Source: Mycolicibacterium sp. HK-90 (GTDB lineage: Bacteria > Actinomycetota > Actinomycetes > Mycobacteriales > Mycobacteriaceae). Taken from it: 64,000 bases of DNA. Position numbers and translations under genes: made by a program. The stretch covers positions 3,782,001 through 3,846,000 of the forward strand of contig NZ_CP129613.1 in assembly GCF_030486405.1 (NCBI RefSeq). Direction: 5' to 3'. Under the pieces are notes generated by a model. The model saw nothing but the letters and a program-made list of their open reading frames with translations. It was not told where the DNA came from and did no database searches. Shown here in pieces: positions 29,650-38,177 of this stretch. Numbering within the stretch: the stretch's first letter is position 1; each line of letters starts with the position of its first letter.

Positions 29650-30846
29650 TCAGTCGCCTTTCGGCCACGCATTGCCTGGGGGCCAGGGGTCCGGGAGGCC
29701 GAAGAACTCTCCAGCAGACGGATCTGGAGGAGCTTCCGAAAGCTCGCCGCTATCGAGCGCGATGACATGCGCAGGGAATCCCAGGTCATCAGGTAGCGCA
29801 TGAGTGGGGCTCGGGTGCCGCCACAGCGTGACCTCGGCCCGCTGGAAGTAATACGGCATGAGTTGGTTAACAAGCAGCACGCCCGACACATTGCGGTTCT
29901 GCCAATCGGGCGGCGTCCCGAAGTAGCCGTCGCCTTGCCGAATCGCGCGGGTAGGCGGCTCCCCGTCTGAATTGGGTTCGAATTCGATGGCAAGTTGCCC
30001 GTACATCGCATTACTGGCGTGCCACCGGTCACTATCCATCATGTACGTACCGACAGCGATGACGAATGGTGCGTCCAGATCTCCGTACCCGTGATGTTTC
30101 GCAGCGAGGGCTCCTCGGATAGCGGGTGCATCATCGACGAAGCTCGCCTCCGAACGCCCGTAGATCCCGATCACTCGGCTTTCAGGTCTCAAACCTCTGG
30201 CTTCGAGCTTCTTCGGCAATGCCTTGAGCCCGACCTCCCAGCCGTCCTCCCGCCAGTCGTATCGCGGCGCAGCGTCGGCCGTCCATGGCGCGTCAGGATC
30301 GAGCCGCCGCAACCACCGGCTCAGTTCGCCTCGAAGGCGCGCCGCCCTAGGTGGCCGCGGCCCGTCCACAAGACGGTCAAGCCAAAGAATGAAGTTCGGA
30401 TCTTGGAGCCGATTCACAGTGTCAAACAGGACCGCACGCCGGCCTGCAGCGGCTTTCGCTGCCGGGGTCGCACCAGGAGCAACAGCCTCCACGTAGAGTC
30501 GCTCATTGCCGCGGACAGCCAAGAAGTCGGGACGCCGGGTCGTACCCGGCACCTCCGGGTGAACGACGATCTCATAGCGAGCGCGCAAGAGCGACTCATG
30601 GAGGTAGAGCTCCAAGTAGGCGCTGCGGAACTGCTCATTGTCTCGAGATCGCAAACGTTGGAGCAGGTCGTAGTAGGTGATGTCATCGTTGATGCGGTCC
30701 AACCACTGTTGCATCAACTCACGCGGATGGTCCCAATAGTTGCCTGCGATCCTGTTCATGAACGCAAAGTTGGACTCCTGGAAGTCAGCCACCGACGTGT
30801 CTTCGCGGCGACTGTCATCGAACAACGGCTCGCGGCTGTTGACCAT
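29650..30846 (-). CDS. Orphan protein with PD-(D/E)XK-nuclease-like motif
   Basis: 398 residues from the ATG at 30846 ('MVNSREPLFDD'); a start at 30888 is possible and neither has a clear SD. Residues 72-122 read 'FRSAYLELYLHESLLRARYE...RPDFLAV...LYVEAV', giving E79, D107 and E120 in the spacing of a PD-(D/E)XK nuclease core (helix Glu, PD strand, ExV strand). The last 270 residues match nothing I know. Base composition is lower in GC than the backbone genes and it stands alone beside a tRNA, which suggests horizontal acquisition and possibly an anti-phage or restriction-like role. Function unproven. Confidence 0.6.
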   Translation of the reverse strand: MVNSREPLFDDSRREDTSVADFQESNFAFMNRIAGNYWDHPRELMQQWLDRINDDITYYDLLQRLRSRDNEQFRSAYLELYLHESLLRARYEIVVHPEVPGTTRRPDFLAVRGNERLYVEAVAPGATPAAKAAAGRRAVLFDTVNRLQDPNFILWLDRLVDGPRPPRAARLRGELSRWLRRLDPDAPWTADAAPRYDWREDGWEVGLKALPKKLEARGLRPESRVIGIYGRSEASFVDDAPAIRGALAAKHHGYGDLDAPFVIAVGTYMMDSDRWHASNAMYGQLAIEFEPNSDGEPPTRAIRQGDGYFGTPPDWQNRNVSGVLLVNQLMPYYFQRAEVTLWRHPSPTHALPDDLGFPAHVIALDSGELSEAPPDPSAGEFFGLPDPWPPGNAWPKGD

Positions 30847-31125
30847 CCACGTAGCGTGCCAGCAACGGCCGACAAGCCCGCGCATCACGATCGCCGCGAG
30901 TCAACCGGCCAAAACCGCCCGTTCTCTTTCGAAATACTCCAGCAAGCACTATCCGATATGTCGAAAACGTATCTATCTGGCCTTTTAGCGTGCCTCGTCG
31001 GACTCCGACCGACTCTCGAGTGGATTTGCGAGTCGCTCGTTACGGGATTCGTCGGCGGGGCCTATCACTGAGTTGAAAACCTCAACCATGTATCGCAAGT
31101 TGGCCAAGTCCCCGCGATCACACAC
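30847..31125. other. AT-richer intergenic region
   Basis: Contains T- and A-rich segments (about 30930-30990) that could hold the promoter of the nuclease-like gene on the minus strand and the transcription end of the esterase-subtilase operon. No gene, repeat or RNA was recognised. Confidence 0.4.
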
Positions 31126-32475
31126 TCAGGCCGGATCTAATTTCCCGGCAGCCGCGGCAACCCAACTCAGTTCACTGTGGAAGATGTCGCTGTGCGCGCC
31201 CGACGGGCTGTCACCCGTGGCCACCACGGCCGACGCATCCAGGCTGAGGATCCGACCGGGCTGGAACGGATATTCGAATCCGGCGTCGTCGAGCACGCCG
31301 AAGTCACTGCCGAATGCGCCGAGCGCCCCCATCGCCCGCCAACGGGCCATCGGATCGTCCAGACCGGCCGCATCGTCCCCGGCCGACAGCGAAGCCAGCG
31401 GATAAAAGGTCGACAACGCCCGGTCGTGTCTGGAGAAGCAGACGGCCATCGGACCGTCGATGCGGGCCAGCCGCCCGGACAGGGCGCCGTTCCCGTCACG
31501 GAACGGCAGTCCCGTGGTGAAGGTGAACCGGGAGAACGCTCCCTGCAGCAGGGTCACCGACTTCACCGGTGACGGACTGCGCTCGGTGATGCCGTCCAGC
31601 GCGAACGACACCAACCGGGCACCGAAGCTGTGCCCGACCAGGTGGATCCGGAGCTCCGGGTGCGCGTCGACCAGGTTGTCGATCGCCGGGCCCAGCCCGT
31701 TGCGGCCGACGACACCGGCGCGGTTCTTCATCTTCCAGTAGCTGAGCTGACGCAGGACTTCCTTGGCGCCGTGCCAGAGCTTGCGGCCCAGATCCCCCAG
31801 CCCGGCCTCACCGCCCCCGCCATCACCGAATTGCACTCCGGCGTCGGCCAACCGGTCGGCGAACCTGTTGAACACGTCGATCGGTTCACGCTGATCGTCG
31901 AGCATGCCGGGTACCTGCACCGGCTGGTCCTTCTCGCCGTCGTCGAAACCGGTCCGGGTCGCGGCGTTGAATTCGCGAAACTCGTCGAACATCTCCTGCG
32001 CCCGCTCGGCGGTGGGCGGCGTGTCCAACAGGGCCGCAATGGCATCCAGGTGCGCGCTGCCGTCGGGGAACATGTCCTTCAGGTCGGCCAGTTCGACCGG
32101 ATCGATGGTGCTCGGCCCGGCGACCGTAACCGCCGGCCCGTCCAGCCCCGCCGCACCGCCGCCGCCGGCTCCCGCCGGTTGATCGTCGAAATTCGGGATC
32201 GGTTCGTCACGCCACAGCTGCGAGGGCCAGCGGATGCCGACGAACCCGACCTTGCGGTCCGGATCCAGGTGATCGGCCAACAGCCCGAACCAGCGGGCGT
32301 ACAACGAATGCGCCGCGGCCTCGTCGTTGTTCCAGCCGTGCGAGAACAGCACCAGGTCGGTGAGCGCCTCGGCTGCGACACCGTCGCGCAGTGCGGTCAG
32401 TGTCGCATCGTCGACGTCGCCCTCGGCGTCGAACACCAACCGCCACAACGGCCTGCCTTTGATGGTTTCGGTCAT
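31126..32475 (-). CDS. Alpha/beta-hydrolase (serine esterase/lipase-like)
   Basis: 449 residues, SD AAGGAG before the ATG, 29 nt behind the subtilase gene, hence co-transcribed. N-terminal 'LTDLVLFSHGWNNDEAAAHSLYARW' has the oxyanion-type HGW, and 'LRIHLVGHSFGARLVSFAL' is the nucleophile elbow GHSFG. A candidate acid follows in the 'CFSRHDRALSTFYPL' region and a His near 'SGAHSDIFHSEL'. A Gly-rich low-complexity insert (residues about 100-115) and a second around 230 are unusual. No signal peptide. Could release or transfer acyl groups in the neighbouring lipid/peptide pathway (inference). Confidence 0.75.
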   Translation of the reverse strand: MTETIKGRPLWRLVFDAEGDVDDATLTALRDGVAAEALTDLVLFSHGWNNDEAAAHSLYARWFGLLADHLDPDRKVGFVGIRWPSQLWRDEPIPNFDDQPAGAGGGGAAGLDGPAVTVAGPSTIDPVELADLKDMFPDGSAHLDAIAALLDTPPTAERAQEMFDEFREFNAATRTGFDDGEKDQPVQVPGMLDDQREPIDVFNRFADRLADAGVQFGDGGGGEAGLGDLGRKLWHGAKEVLRQLSYWKMKNRAGVVGRNGLGPAIDNLVDAHPELRIHLVGHSFGARLVSFALDGITERSPSPVKSVTLLQGAFSRFTFTTGLPFRDGNGALSGRLARIDGPMAVCFSRHDRALSTFYPLASLSAGDDAAGLDDPMARWRAMGALGAFGSDFGVLDDAGFEYPFQPGRILSLDASAVVATGDSPSGAHSDIFHSELSWVAAAAGKLDPA

Positions 32476-32504
32476 CGCGACTCCTTGAGACTCGTCGGAA
32501 ATCC

Positions 32505-34400
32505 TCAGACGGACTGCAACGCTCGCATCAGGTCCAGCAGGCCGCTGCCCTGGAAGGCCCGGTCACGGCCGAGCGAGGTCGCCGACTCGGTGAATATGTG
32601 CTTGATCTTGTCGGGTTGCCCGATGAGCTCACGCTGCACGGACAAGAACGCCGCGATGGCCCCGGACACATGTGGTGCGGCCATGCTGGTGCCGGTGGCC
32701 TCGATGTACATGGCCGCGCTCTCCGGTGGGGCGTCGGTCTGCCGCAACACATTCCTGCGGAACTCCCCTGCGGCCACGGAGGTGATGCGTTCGCCGGGGG
32801 CCAGCAGATCCGGCTTGCACCGGCCGTCGCCGGTCGGTCCCTTTGACGAGAAGTACGACACCCCCGAGGTGTGCGGCGCGTCCCGGTGCGTCGAGCCCAC
32901 GGTGATCGCCCGCTCGGCGTTGCCGGGATCGTTGATCGTCATGCCCGCGCTGAATTTCGTGACGTCCGTGGTGAACAGCGGATTGAGCGACACGTATCCG
33001 CTGTTGCCGGCCGCCGCGACGACGATCACCCCCGAGCGCACGGTCTTGTCGACCTCGATGCACAGCGGGCTCTGACCGCAGGCGAACCATTCCGCGGCGA
33101 ATTCGTACCCCAGGCTGAGGTTCACCCCGTGAATCCGGGGCATCCGCGGGCTCGCCGCGTTGACCTCGCGGACGTATGCCAGGGCCCGCATCACCCGATT
33201 CACCCGCGCCGCCTTCTCGCCGGGGCCCAGCACCTTGAGGCTGACCAGCTTCGCCTCGGGCGCCATCCCCGAGAGCCGGCCGGGATCGCTGACCACCCGC
33301 TTCTGCAGGATGGGTATTTCCCCCTCGGGGGCACCGACGTTGAATCGCTTCTCGGCCACGTAGACGTCGTCGGGAGATTTGTCGACGAGCCCGCCGGCGA
33401 TGATGCCCGCGACATGCGAGCCGTGGCCGTCCGCATCCTGCAGGGCGCTCGGCGCGAACGCCTTGTCGCCGCCGCTGACGGTGAAATCCCGGTGCAGCTC
33501 GTGGACCGTCGGATCACTCACGGTGGCCCGGTCGACGAAATGTGCATGGGTCTCGTCGATACCGGAATCGACGACGGCCCAGACGATTCCCGATCCGTTG
33601 CAGGCGAAGGCCCGTTGCGCGGGGACCACCTTGACGGTGCCGGCGGACGCGTCGATCTGGGGGTGGGCCTCGAAGTCCGGCCAGATCCGGTAGACCGCGC
33701 GCTCAGGCCACTGTTGCGGTACCGCGTCCGCGGAGACCAGGCCCTCGATCTGCCTGGTGGTCAGCTCGCCGGCCATGAACTGATCGGCCACGGGCAACGG
33801 CTCGTCGGGCCCGTCCACCAGCCGCCACAGCTCACGCACCCGCTTGATCGCCGCGGCGATCCCGGCCTCATAGCGCAGGTTCAATTCGATCATGATCGGC
33901 CACAACGTTTCCCGCGACTGCTCGGGGTCCTCGCCGGGGGCCACCACGAACTTCTCCCGCAGGGGCGGCGTGATCACCCCGGCCACGAGCAGATCGCGGT
34001 GCGGTGGCTGCCCGGCCTCGTCCGCCGCCACCGTGCGGGGCCGCTCGTCGGGGGCCATCGCGCGTTCGCACGCGCGCTCGGCGGCGTCGCGGCCGGCCGG
34101 CGTCAACCGCACGATCGGCTGCGGCGCAGCCACGCCGGCCTTCTTCGCCGGGGTGCGCCGGGTCACCAGTTTCGCGCGCACCAGCTGCTGGACCGCGTCG
34201 TCGACACTGCGGTGCCACCGCGGCCTGCCGTCGATACAGGGACGGTCGTCGGGGTCGAACCGGGACGCGAACCGGGCCGCCACCGCCTCGAGGAGCTTCT
34301 GCGGACTGGCGTCGATCTTCTTTCGCGCCAGGTCGGCCAGGGCGCACTGCACCCGATCGCTCCACGTCGCGCTGTCACTGTCACTGTCGGAAGGACTCAC
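32505..34400 (-). CDS. Subtilisin-like S8 peptidase with N-terminal winged-helix-like region
   Basis: GTG start at 34400 with SD GAGGT gives 631 residues. Catalytic residues: D278 ('WAVVDSGID'), H326 ('DGHGSHVAGI'), oxyanion N466 ('AAGNSG') and S572 ('GTSMAAPHVSG'). There is no signal peptide. Residues about 30-115 ('SVDDAVQQLVRAKLVTRR...IVRLTPAGRDAAERA') look like a winged helix as found at the N-terminus of Mrr-type or MarR-like proteins, an unusual partner for a subtilase. A helical segment 160-235 links the two. Probably cytoplasmic, acting on an internal substrate; the PatG-like protease and small peptides nearby make a peptide-processing role plausible. Confidence 0.85.
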   Translation of the reverse strand: MSPSDSDSDSATWSDRVQCALADLARKKIDASPQKLLEAVAARFASRFDPDDRPCIDGRPRWHRSVDDAVQQLVRAKLVTRRTPAKKAGVAAPQPIVRLTPAGRDAAERACERAMAPDERPRTVAADEAGQPPHRDLLVAGVITPPLREKFVVAPGEDPEQSRETLWPIMIELNLRYEAGIAAAIKRVRELWRLVDGPDEPLPVADQFMAGELTTRQIEGLVSADAVPQQWPERAVYRIWPDFEAHPQIDASAGTVKVVPAQRAFACNGSGIVWAVVDSGIDETHAHFVDRATVSDPTVHELHRDFTVSGGDKAFAPSALQDADGHGSHVAGIIAGGLVDKSPDDVYVAEKRFNVGAPEGEIPILQKRVVSDPGRLSGMAPEAKLVSLKVLGPGEKAARVNRVMRALAYVREVNAASPRMPRIHGVNLSLGYEFAAEWFACGQSPLCIEVDKTVRSGVIVVAAAGNSGYVSLNPLFTTDVTKFSAGMTINDPGNAERAITVGSTHRDAPHTSGVSYFSSKGPTGDGRCKPDLLAPGERITSVAAGEFRRNVLRQTDAPPESAAMYIEATGTSMAAPHVSGAIAAFLSVQRELIGQPDKIKHIFTESATSLGRDRAFQGSGLLDLMRALQSV

Positions 34401-34524
34401 CGCAACACCTCGGAACTCTGCTCGACCCTGCAGGTGGCATCCCACACAGCATGCGGCATCGGGAAGGCGATCGTTCGCCGAATCGGCATGCAGACGATCC
34501 TGACTCGAGCCCGACGGGACGGCA

Positions 34525-34542
34525 CGAGTAGCCGACTACCCG
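34525..34542. promoter_or_regulatory. Cluster operator copy 1
   Basis: CGAGTAG-CCGA-CTACCCG, one of four similar 18-bp palindromes. It lies 125 nt upstream of the subtilase start on the minus strand. Unlike the other copies no convincing -10 hexamer is seen at the expected distance, so its role here is less sure. Confidence 0.45.
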
Positions 34543-34640
34543 AATCGTCCATCCGGCCCGGGTGCCGCCCCGAGCGCTCAACGGACGCGCATCCTCGATG
34601 TATCCGAACCAGCCCCACCACCGCTGCGCGGTCGAAAACT

Positions 34641-34687
34641 CGCGTAGTGGATTACTCGATACCGGTGGCCGGCGGGCTCCCTAGCAT
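34641..34687 (+). promoter_or_regulatory. Cluster operator copy 2 with -10 element
   Basis: CGCGTAG-TGGA-TTACTCG at 34641-34658, then TAGCAT at 34682-34687 (first base 24 nt after the palindrome). The palindrome sits just upstream of the -35 position, suited to an activator. It would drive the small ORF at 34729 and the regulator at 34808, with a leader of about 35 nt. Confidence 0.55.
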
Positions 34688-34728
34688 CGGGTGACACGTC
34701 AGTTGCTCGCGGCAGTAGGGAAAGAGCC

Positions 34729-34791
34729 ATGAACGCGCTTGGGTTCAATTTTCAAGTGGCCCAGAACTTCCTGCCGAACAGCCAGGCATGA
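34729..34791 (+). CDS. 20-residue small ORF upstream of the regulator
   Basis: ATG at 34729 follows 'AGGGAAAGAG' and encodes MNALGFNFQVAQNFLPNSQA, then TGA; 16 nt later the regulator starts. It is too short for domain analysis. It may be real because it lies at the same distance (70 nt) from an operator copy as the first genes of two other operons in the block. It could be a leader peptide, a signalling peptide or a minimal precursor peptide. No Cys; three Asn and four Gln/Asn-flanked hydrophobics. Confidence 0.4.
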   Translation: MNALGFNFQVAQNFLPNSQA

Positions 34792-34807
34792 CGCAGCGGA
34801 ATCCATC

Positions 34808-35557
34808 ATGCGTCACCACGTCTTCGCCATCGTCGCGGTCAGGGCCTGGACCGAACTGCTCTCCGAATGGATTCTGCGCATCCCGGGATTCGAGTTGGTT
34901 GGTACCGCATCCGATGCCACGGCCGCCCTGGGCGACCTGGCCCGGATCGACCGGCCCGTCGACATCGTGGTCATCGACGTCGGCACCCGGCTGGCGCTGG
35001 AGTCCGCGTCGGCGCTGCGGCGGGCCGACCCGCCCCGGAAGCTGATCGCGGTCGCGCTCGACGACGACCCCGGTCAGGCGATGGCGTGGGCGAGCGCGGG
35101 GGCGGCTGGGCTGGTGGGGCGCAACGCCTCTGTCGACCAACTCTGTCACGCGCTGGTCAACGTGTCCCGCGGTGCGGCGCACTGCTCCGACGAGATATCG
35201 GGCGCCCTGTTACGCGGTGTCGGCGCCAACGGCGGCCGGCGCACCGGCGGGCAGAACCACTGCCTCACCGAGCGGGAGCAGGAAGTGGCCTGGCTGATGA
35301 CCCACGGACTGACCAACAAGGAGATCGCCGACCACCTGCACATCTCGGCGGGCACGGTGAAAAGCCATGTCCACAATGTGATCTGCAAGCTCGGGGTACA
35401 GCGCCGGGCCTATGTGGCCCGCAAGTTGGGGCATGCCGGCGGGCCACCGCTCAGGGAGTCTCCCCCGCCGCAGGCCGGACATACGGGCGCAGCGGAGGCG
35501 GGCTGGTGTTCCACCGGCGCTGCCGGAGAAGGACGGCCGATTCGCCACCCGAAGTGA
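34808..35557 (+). CDS. NarL/LuxR-type response regulator without partner kinase
   Basis: Start at 34808 ('MRHHVFAIVAVRAWTELL'), 249 residues. The receiver domain is divergent: the N-terminal acidic pair is missing ('FAIVAVRAW'), and the phosphoacceptor position reads 'IVVIDVGTRLALES', so phosphorylation is doubtful. The C-terminal LuxR HTH is complete: 'LTEREQEVAWLMTHGLTNKEIADHLHISAGTVKSHVHNVICKLG'. A disordered tail of about 40 residues overlaps, antisense, the small gene at 35451-35675. Candidate binder of the CGAGTAG-N4-CTACTCG operators. Confidence 0.82.
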   Translation: MRHHVFAIVAVRAWTELLSEWILRIPGFELVGTASDATAALGDLARIDRPVDIVVIDVGTRLALESASALRRADPPRKLIAVALDDDPGQAMAWASAGAAGLVGRNASVDQLCHALVNVSRGAAHCSDEISGALLRGVGANGGRRTGGQNHCLTEREQEVAWLMTHGLTNKEIADHLHISAGTVKSHVHNVICKLGVQRRAYVARKLGHAGGPPLRESPPPQAGHTGAAEAGWCSTGAAGEGRPIRHPK

Positions 35558-35675
35558 GGTCGAGCTCTCCGATGAGCCTGCGGTGCTCGGCCCGCAGTCC
35601 GTCCTGACGCTGCTTGACGGCGAACAGATCCTGACGCATCTGCTCGATGCTTCGCTTGCTCTTCTTAGCTGCCAT
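35451..35675 (-). CDS. Small charged protein, coiled-coil N-terminus
   Basis: 74 residues, ATG at 35673-35675 preceded by GAAAGG. The N-terminus 'AAKKSKRSIEQMRQDLFAVKQRQDGLRAEHRRLIGELD' has heptad spacing and strong positive charge; the rest is Arg/Pro-rich ('RQRRWNTSPPPLRPYVRP'). It overlaps the 3' end of the regulator gene by 107 nt on the opposite strand, so only one of the two C-termini may be maintained by selection. No family recognised; it might be an antitoxin-like, DNA-binding or precursor-type peptide. Confidence 0.5.
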   Translation of the reverse strand: MAAKKSKRSIEQMRQDLFAVKQRQDGLRAEHRRLIGELDLTSGGESAVLLRQRRWNTSPPPLRPYVRPAAGETP

Positions 35676-35849
35676 GCCTTTCGTGCTACGTCGGCGCCAT
35701 CGCCGTGTCAATGCCGGCGAGCAGAAATCGGCCGAAAGATATAGGCCGGGTTGCCCGGTCGGTACAACGACCACCCCCGAACGGGTCACCGCGAAAATCG
35801 ATCCGGCGGCCAATGGTGCGGCCCCCCGCTGCCACCGCACCATTGCGGT

Positions 35850-37898
35850 ATGACTCAGGTGCAGGCTCTCCAGCCACCGCAGACCATGCGGTCGGCCGAC
35901 ACCGACTTCATTCTCGAGGAACTGAAGTCGTTGAGAGACACCGTGATTCCAGATCCAGACGTATGTGTCGCGATCCTCGACGGCCCGGTCGACCTCGGCC
36001 ACCCCTGTTTCTCCGACGCCCGGCTCACCCGAGCCGATTCCCTCATCCTCGACGAGGCCGGCACCGGTGCCATGTCCGGCCACGGCACCCACGTGGCCAG
36101 CATCGTGTTGGGGCAGCCGGCCTCCGGTGCGCTCGGCCTCGCCGCCGGGTGCCGAGGCCTGGTGGTCCCGATCTTCCAGGACAGCAGCGGGCACCTGTCT
36201 CAACTCGACCTCGCCCGGGCGATCGAACGCGCGATGCTCGGTGGCGCGAATGTGATCAACATCAGCGGAGGCGAGCTCGTCGAACTCGGGCAACCGGACC
36301 CGCTGTTGGCCCGTACCGTGGAGACCTGCGAACGCAACGGCGTGCTGATCGTCGCCGCAGCGGGCAATGACGGGTGCGATTGCCTACACGTGCCGGCGGC
36401 GCTGCCCACCGTGTTGGCGGTCGGCGCCCTTGGCCGCAACGGAGTTGCGTTGCCATCGAGCAACTTCGGTGGCCTCTACGCCCTCAACGGCGTCCTGGCG
36501 CCCGGCGAGGCGATTCCCGGTGCCCTACCCGGTGGCGCGATGGCCGAGCTCACTGGCTCGAGCTTCGCCACCCCCATCGTCAGCGCCCTGGCGGCGCTGC
36601 TCATCACCGCGCAGCGCCGCAGTGGCGCCGACATCGACATCGCCGAGGTGCGACGGGCCGTGATCGCCAGCGCGCTGGCCTGTCCCCAGGATTCAGACCC
36701 CCGCTGCCTGGCGGGAATTCTCAACGTTCGTGGCGCACATGCGCTGATCACCCAAGGAGACAAAGTGACCGAGATGGCTGCAACACCGATTCCCCACGTC
36801 GCAAGTTCAGGAAGCGACACCCCACCGATCAACACCGGACCCCCGCCGGCACCACCCGACATCGTCCCGGTGCCGACCGGGGTGGCACCCTCGTGCGGTG
36901 GCGCGCCGTGTTCCTGCGGCGCCGCGGCGTCGCAGGACACCGCCACCGCGGTACACGAGGCGCCGACCCCACCACAGGCGGCTCATCCGCTGCCGGTCTC
37001 AAATGTGTTCGCACTCGGCAACATCGGATTCGACTTCGGCACCGAGGCACGCCGGGACGGTTTCCGGCAACTCATGCCGATGGCCGAGAGCAACGACGAG
37101 ACGCCGATCGTGTCCGAACCCAATCCATACGACGCGGTCCAGCTCGCCAACTACCTCGACGAACACCCTTGGGAATCCACCAAACTCATCTGGACGATGA
37201 ACCTGAACCTCACCCCGATCTACGCCATCGAGGCCGAGGTCACCTATCACGAAGCCGTCTACAAGATGCTGCGCTACGCGTTGCGGTGCCAGGTGCTGCC
37301 GGCCGAGGACGACGAATTCGTCTCGCGGGTGTCACTTCCCGGTGTCCTCACCAACCGGACCGTGACGACGTTCGCCGGGCAACGCCTTCCGGTGATCGTC
37401 GTGCAGCGTCGTGGCCTGTACACCTGGAACGAGAACAACCTCGTCCGAGCCGTGCTGGGGGCGATCGACTTCGACAAGCTGACCAATCAGCTCGGGATCG
37501 AACGGGCCAAGGCCGAATCCCGCACCGAGCTGAAGCTGCGGCAGATGCTGGACAAGGTCTATTACGAGCTGCGCAACCTCGGCCAGTCGTCAGCCGATCG
37601 GGCCATCAACTACACGGCCACCAACGCGTTCATCTTCTCCGATCTCATGGCCAAGGGCCTGCTGGCCGGAGAGTTGGTGGACGGCGATGTCACCAGCCTG
37701 TACTCGCTCGAGAACATCACCGCGGTCAAGAGCCCGTTCGGGCGGCTCGACTGCGACTGCTGGGACGTCAAGATCACGTTCTTCTCACCCGAGAACGAGC
37801 GCCGCGCCCGGGTGGTCTATCAGGCCACCGTCGACGTCAGCGACCCATGGCCGGTCCAGCTGGCACCCATTCACCAGTACCTGATCTCAGGAGGCTAG
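35850..37898 (+). CDS. PatA/PatG-family subtilase (cyanobactin-maturation-protease-like)
   Basis: Start at 35850 ('MTQVQALQPPQTMRSADTDF'), 682 residues. The S8 domain comes first with D44 ('AILDGPVDLGHP'), H78 ('GHGTHVASI'), N173 ('AAGNDG') and S238 ('GSSFATPIVS'). A Pro-rich linker with a Cys cluster 'PSCGGAPCSCG' (about 347-357) leads to a C-terminal domain (about 384-682) opening with 'NVFALGNIGFDFGTEARRDGF', which matches the conserved block after the protease domain in PatA/PatG-type proteins, and continues 'LNLTPIYAIEAEVTYHEAVY', 'FVSRVSLPGVLTNRTVTTF'. In cyanobactin pathways such proteins cleave leaders or macrocyclise cores. No signal peptide. Six nt separate it from the first small peptide gene. 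Confidence 0.85.
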   Translation: MTQVQALQPPQTMRSADTDFILEELKSLRDTVIPDPDVCVAILDGPVDLGHPCFSDARLTRADSLILDEAGTGAMSGHGTHVASIVLGQPASGALGLAAGCRGLVVPIFQDSSGHLSQLDLARAIERAMLGGANVINISGGELVELGQPDPLLARTVETCERNGVLIVAAAGNDGCDCLHVPAALPTVLAVGALGRNGVALPSSNFGGLYALNGVLAPGEAIPGALPGGAMAELTGSSFATPIVSALAALLITAQRRSGADIDIAEVRRAVIASALACPQDSDPRCLAGILNVRGAHALITQGDKVTEMAATPIPHVASSGSDTPPINTGPPPAPPDIVPVPTGVAPSCGGAPCSCGAAASQDTATAVHEAPTPPQAAHPLPVSNVFALGNIGFDFGTEARRDGFRQLMPMAESNDETPIVSEPNPYDAVQLANYLDEHPWESTKLIWTMNLNLTPIYAIEAEVTYHEAVYKMLRYALRCQVLPAEDDEFVSRVSLPGVLTNRTVTTFAGQRLPVIVVQRRGLYTWNENNLVRAVLGAIDFDKLTNQLGIERAKAESRTELKLRQMLDKVYYELRNLGQSSADRAINYTATNAFIFSDLMAKGLLAGELVDGDVTSLYSLENITAVKSPFGRLDCDCWDVKITFFSPENERRARVVYQATVDVSDPWPVQLAPIHQYLISGG

Positions 37899-37903
37899 CA
37901 AAC

Positions 37904-38089
37904 ATGAGCACCGACTCTTGCCAGTCATCGGCAGCGGCACTGCCCCCACAGAAACCCGGAATCCCGCGCCTGGACGAGGACGCCCGCGGCGGCATCGGAA
38001 CAGGTTCGGTTCAGGCCTCCGTCAGTTGCGGAGACCTTCCCGGACTGGCCCGTTCGATGTGTTACGCATCGAAGGGAATCAAGTACTGA
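37904..38089 (+). CDS. Candidate RiPP precursor peptide A
   Basis: 61 residues; ATG 37904 with the strong SD AGGAGG inside the end of the protease gene. Begins MSTDSC and carries L13-P-P-Q-K-P-G-I-P-R22, nearly the same motif as in the next small gene. After an acidic stretch (LDEDA, 23-27) comes a Gly/Ser region and the C-terminal 'SCGDLPGLARSMCYASKGIKY' part with Cys42 and Cys53. A leader plus recognition motif plus core layout is plausible; Cys could be thioether, disulfide or heterocycle sites. No match to the cyanobactin PatE leader. Confidence 0.6.
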   Translation: MSTDSCQSSAAALPPQKPGIPRLDEDARGGIGTGSVQASVSCGDLPGLARSMCYASKGIKY

Positions 38090-38177
38090 GCTCTTACTCC
38101 CCTGAAAGGAGCGAATCGAGGATCAACACACCAGATCAGCTTTCAGTCAGTTCAAACCAACAAACAAGGAGAGATCC

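Noticed and set aside
29254..29803. Short plus-strand frames after the tRNA terminator
   Set aside because: No SD, no domain and overlap with the terminator stem or with the 3' end of the nuclease-like gene on the other strand.
32871..34694. 607-codon plus-strand frame
   Set aside because: Antisense to the S8 subtilase, which has a complete catalytic triad.
36374..38089. 571-codon frame overlapping the PatG-like gene and ending with the peptide A sequence
   Set aside because: Its last 61 codons are peptide A in the same frame, but the upstream part is an Arg-rich shadow of the protease gene; the SD at 37889-37896 supports the short form.
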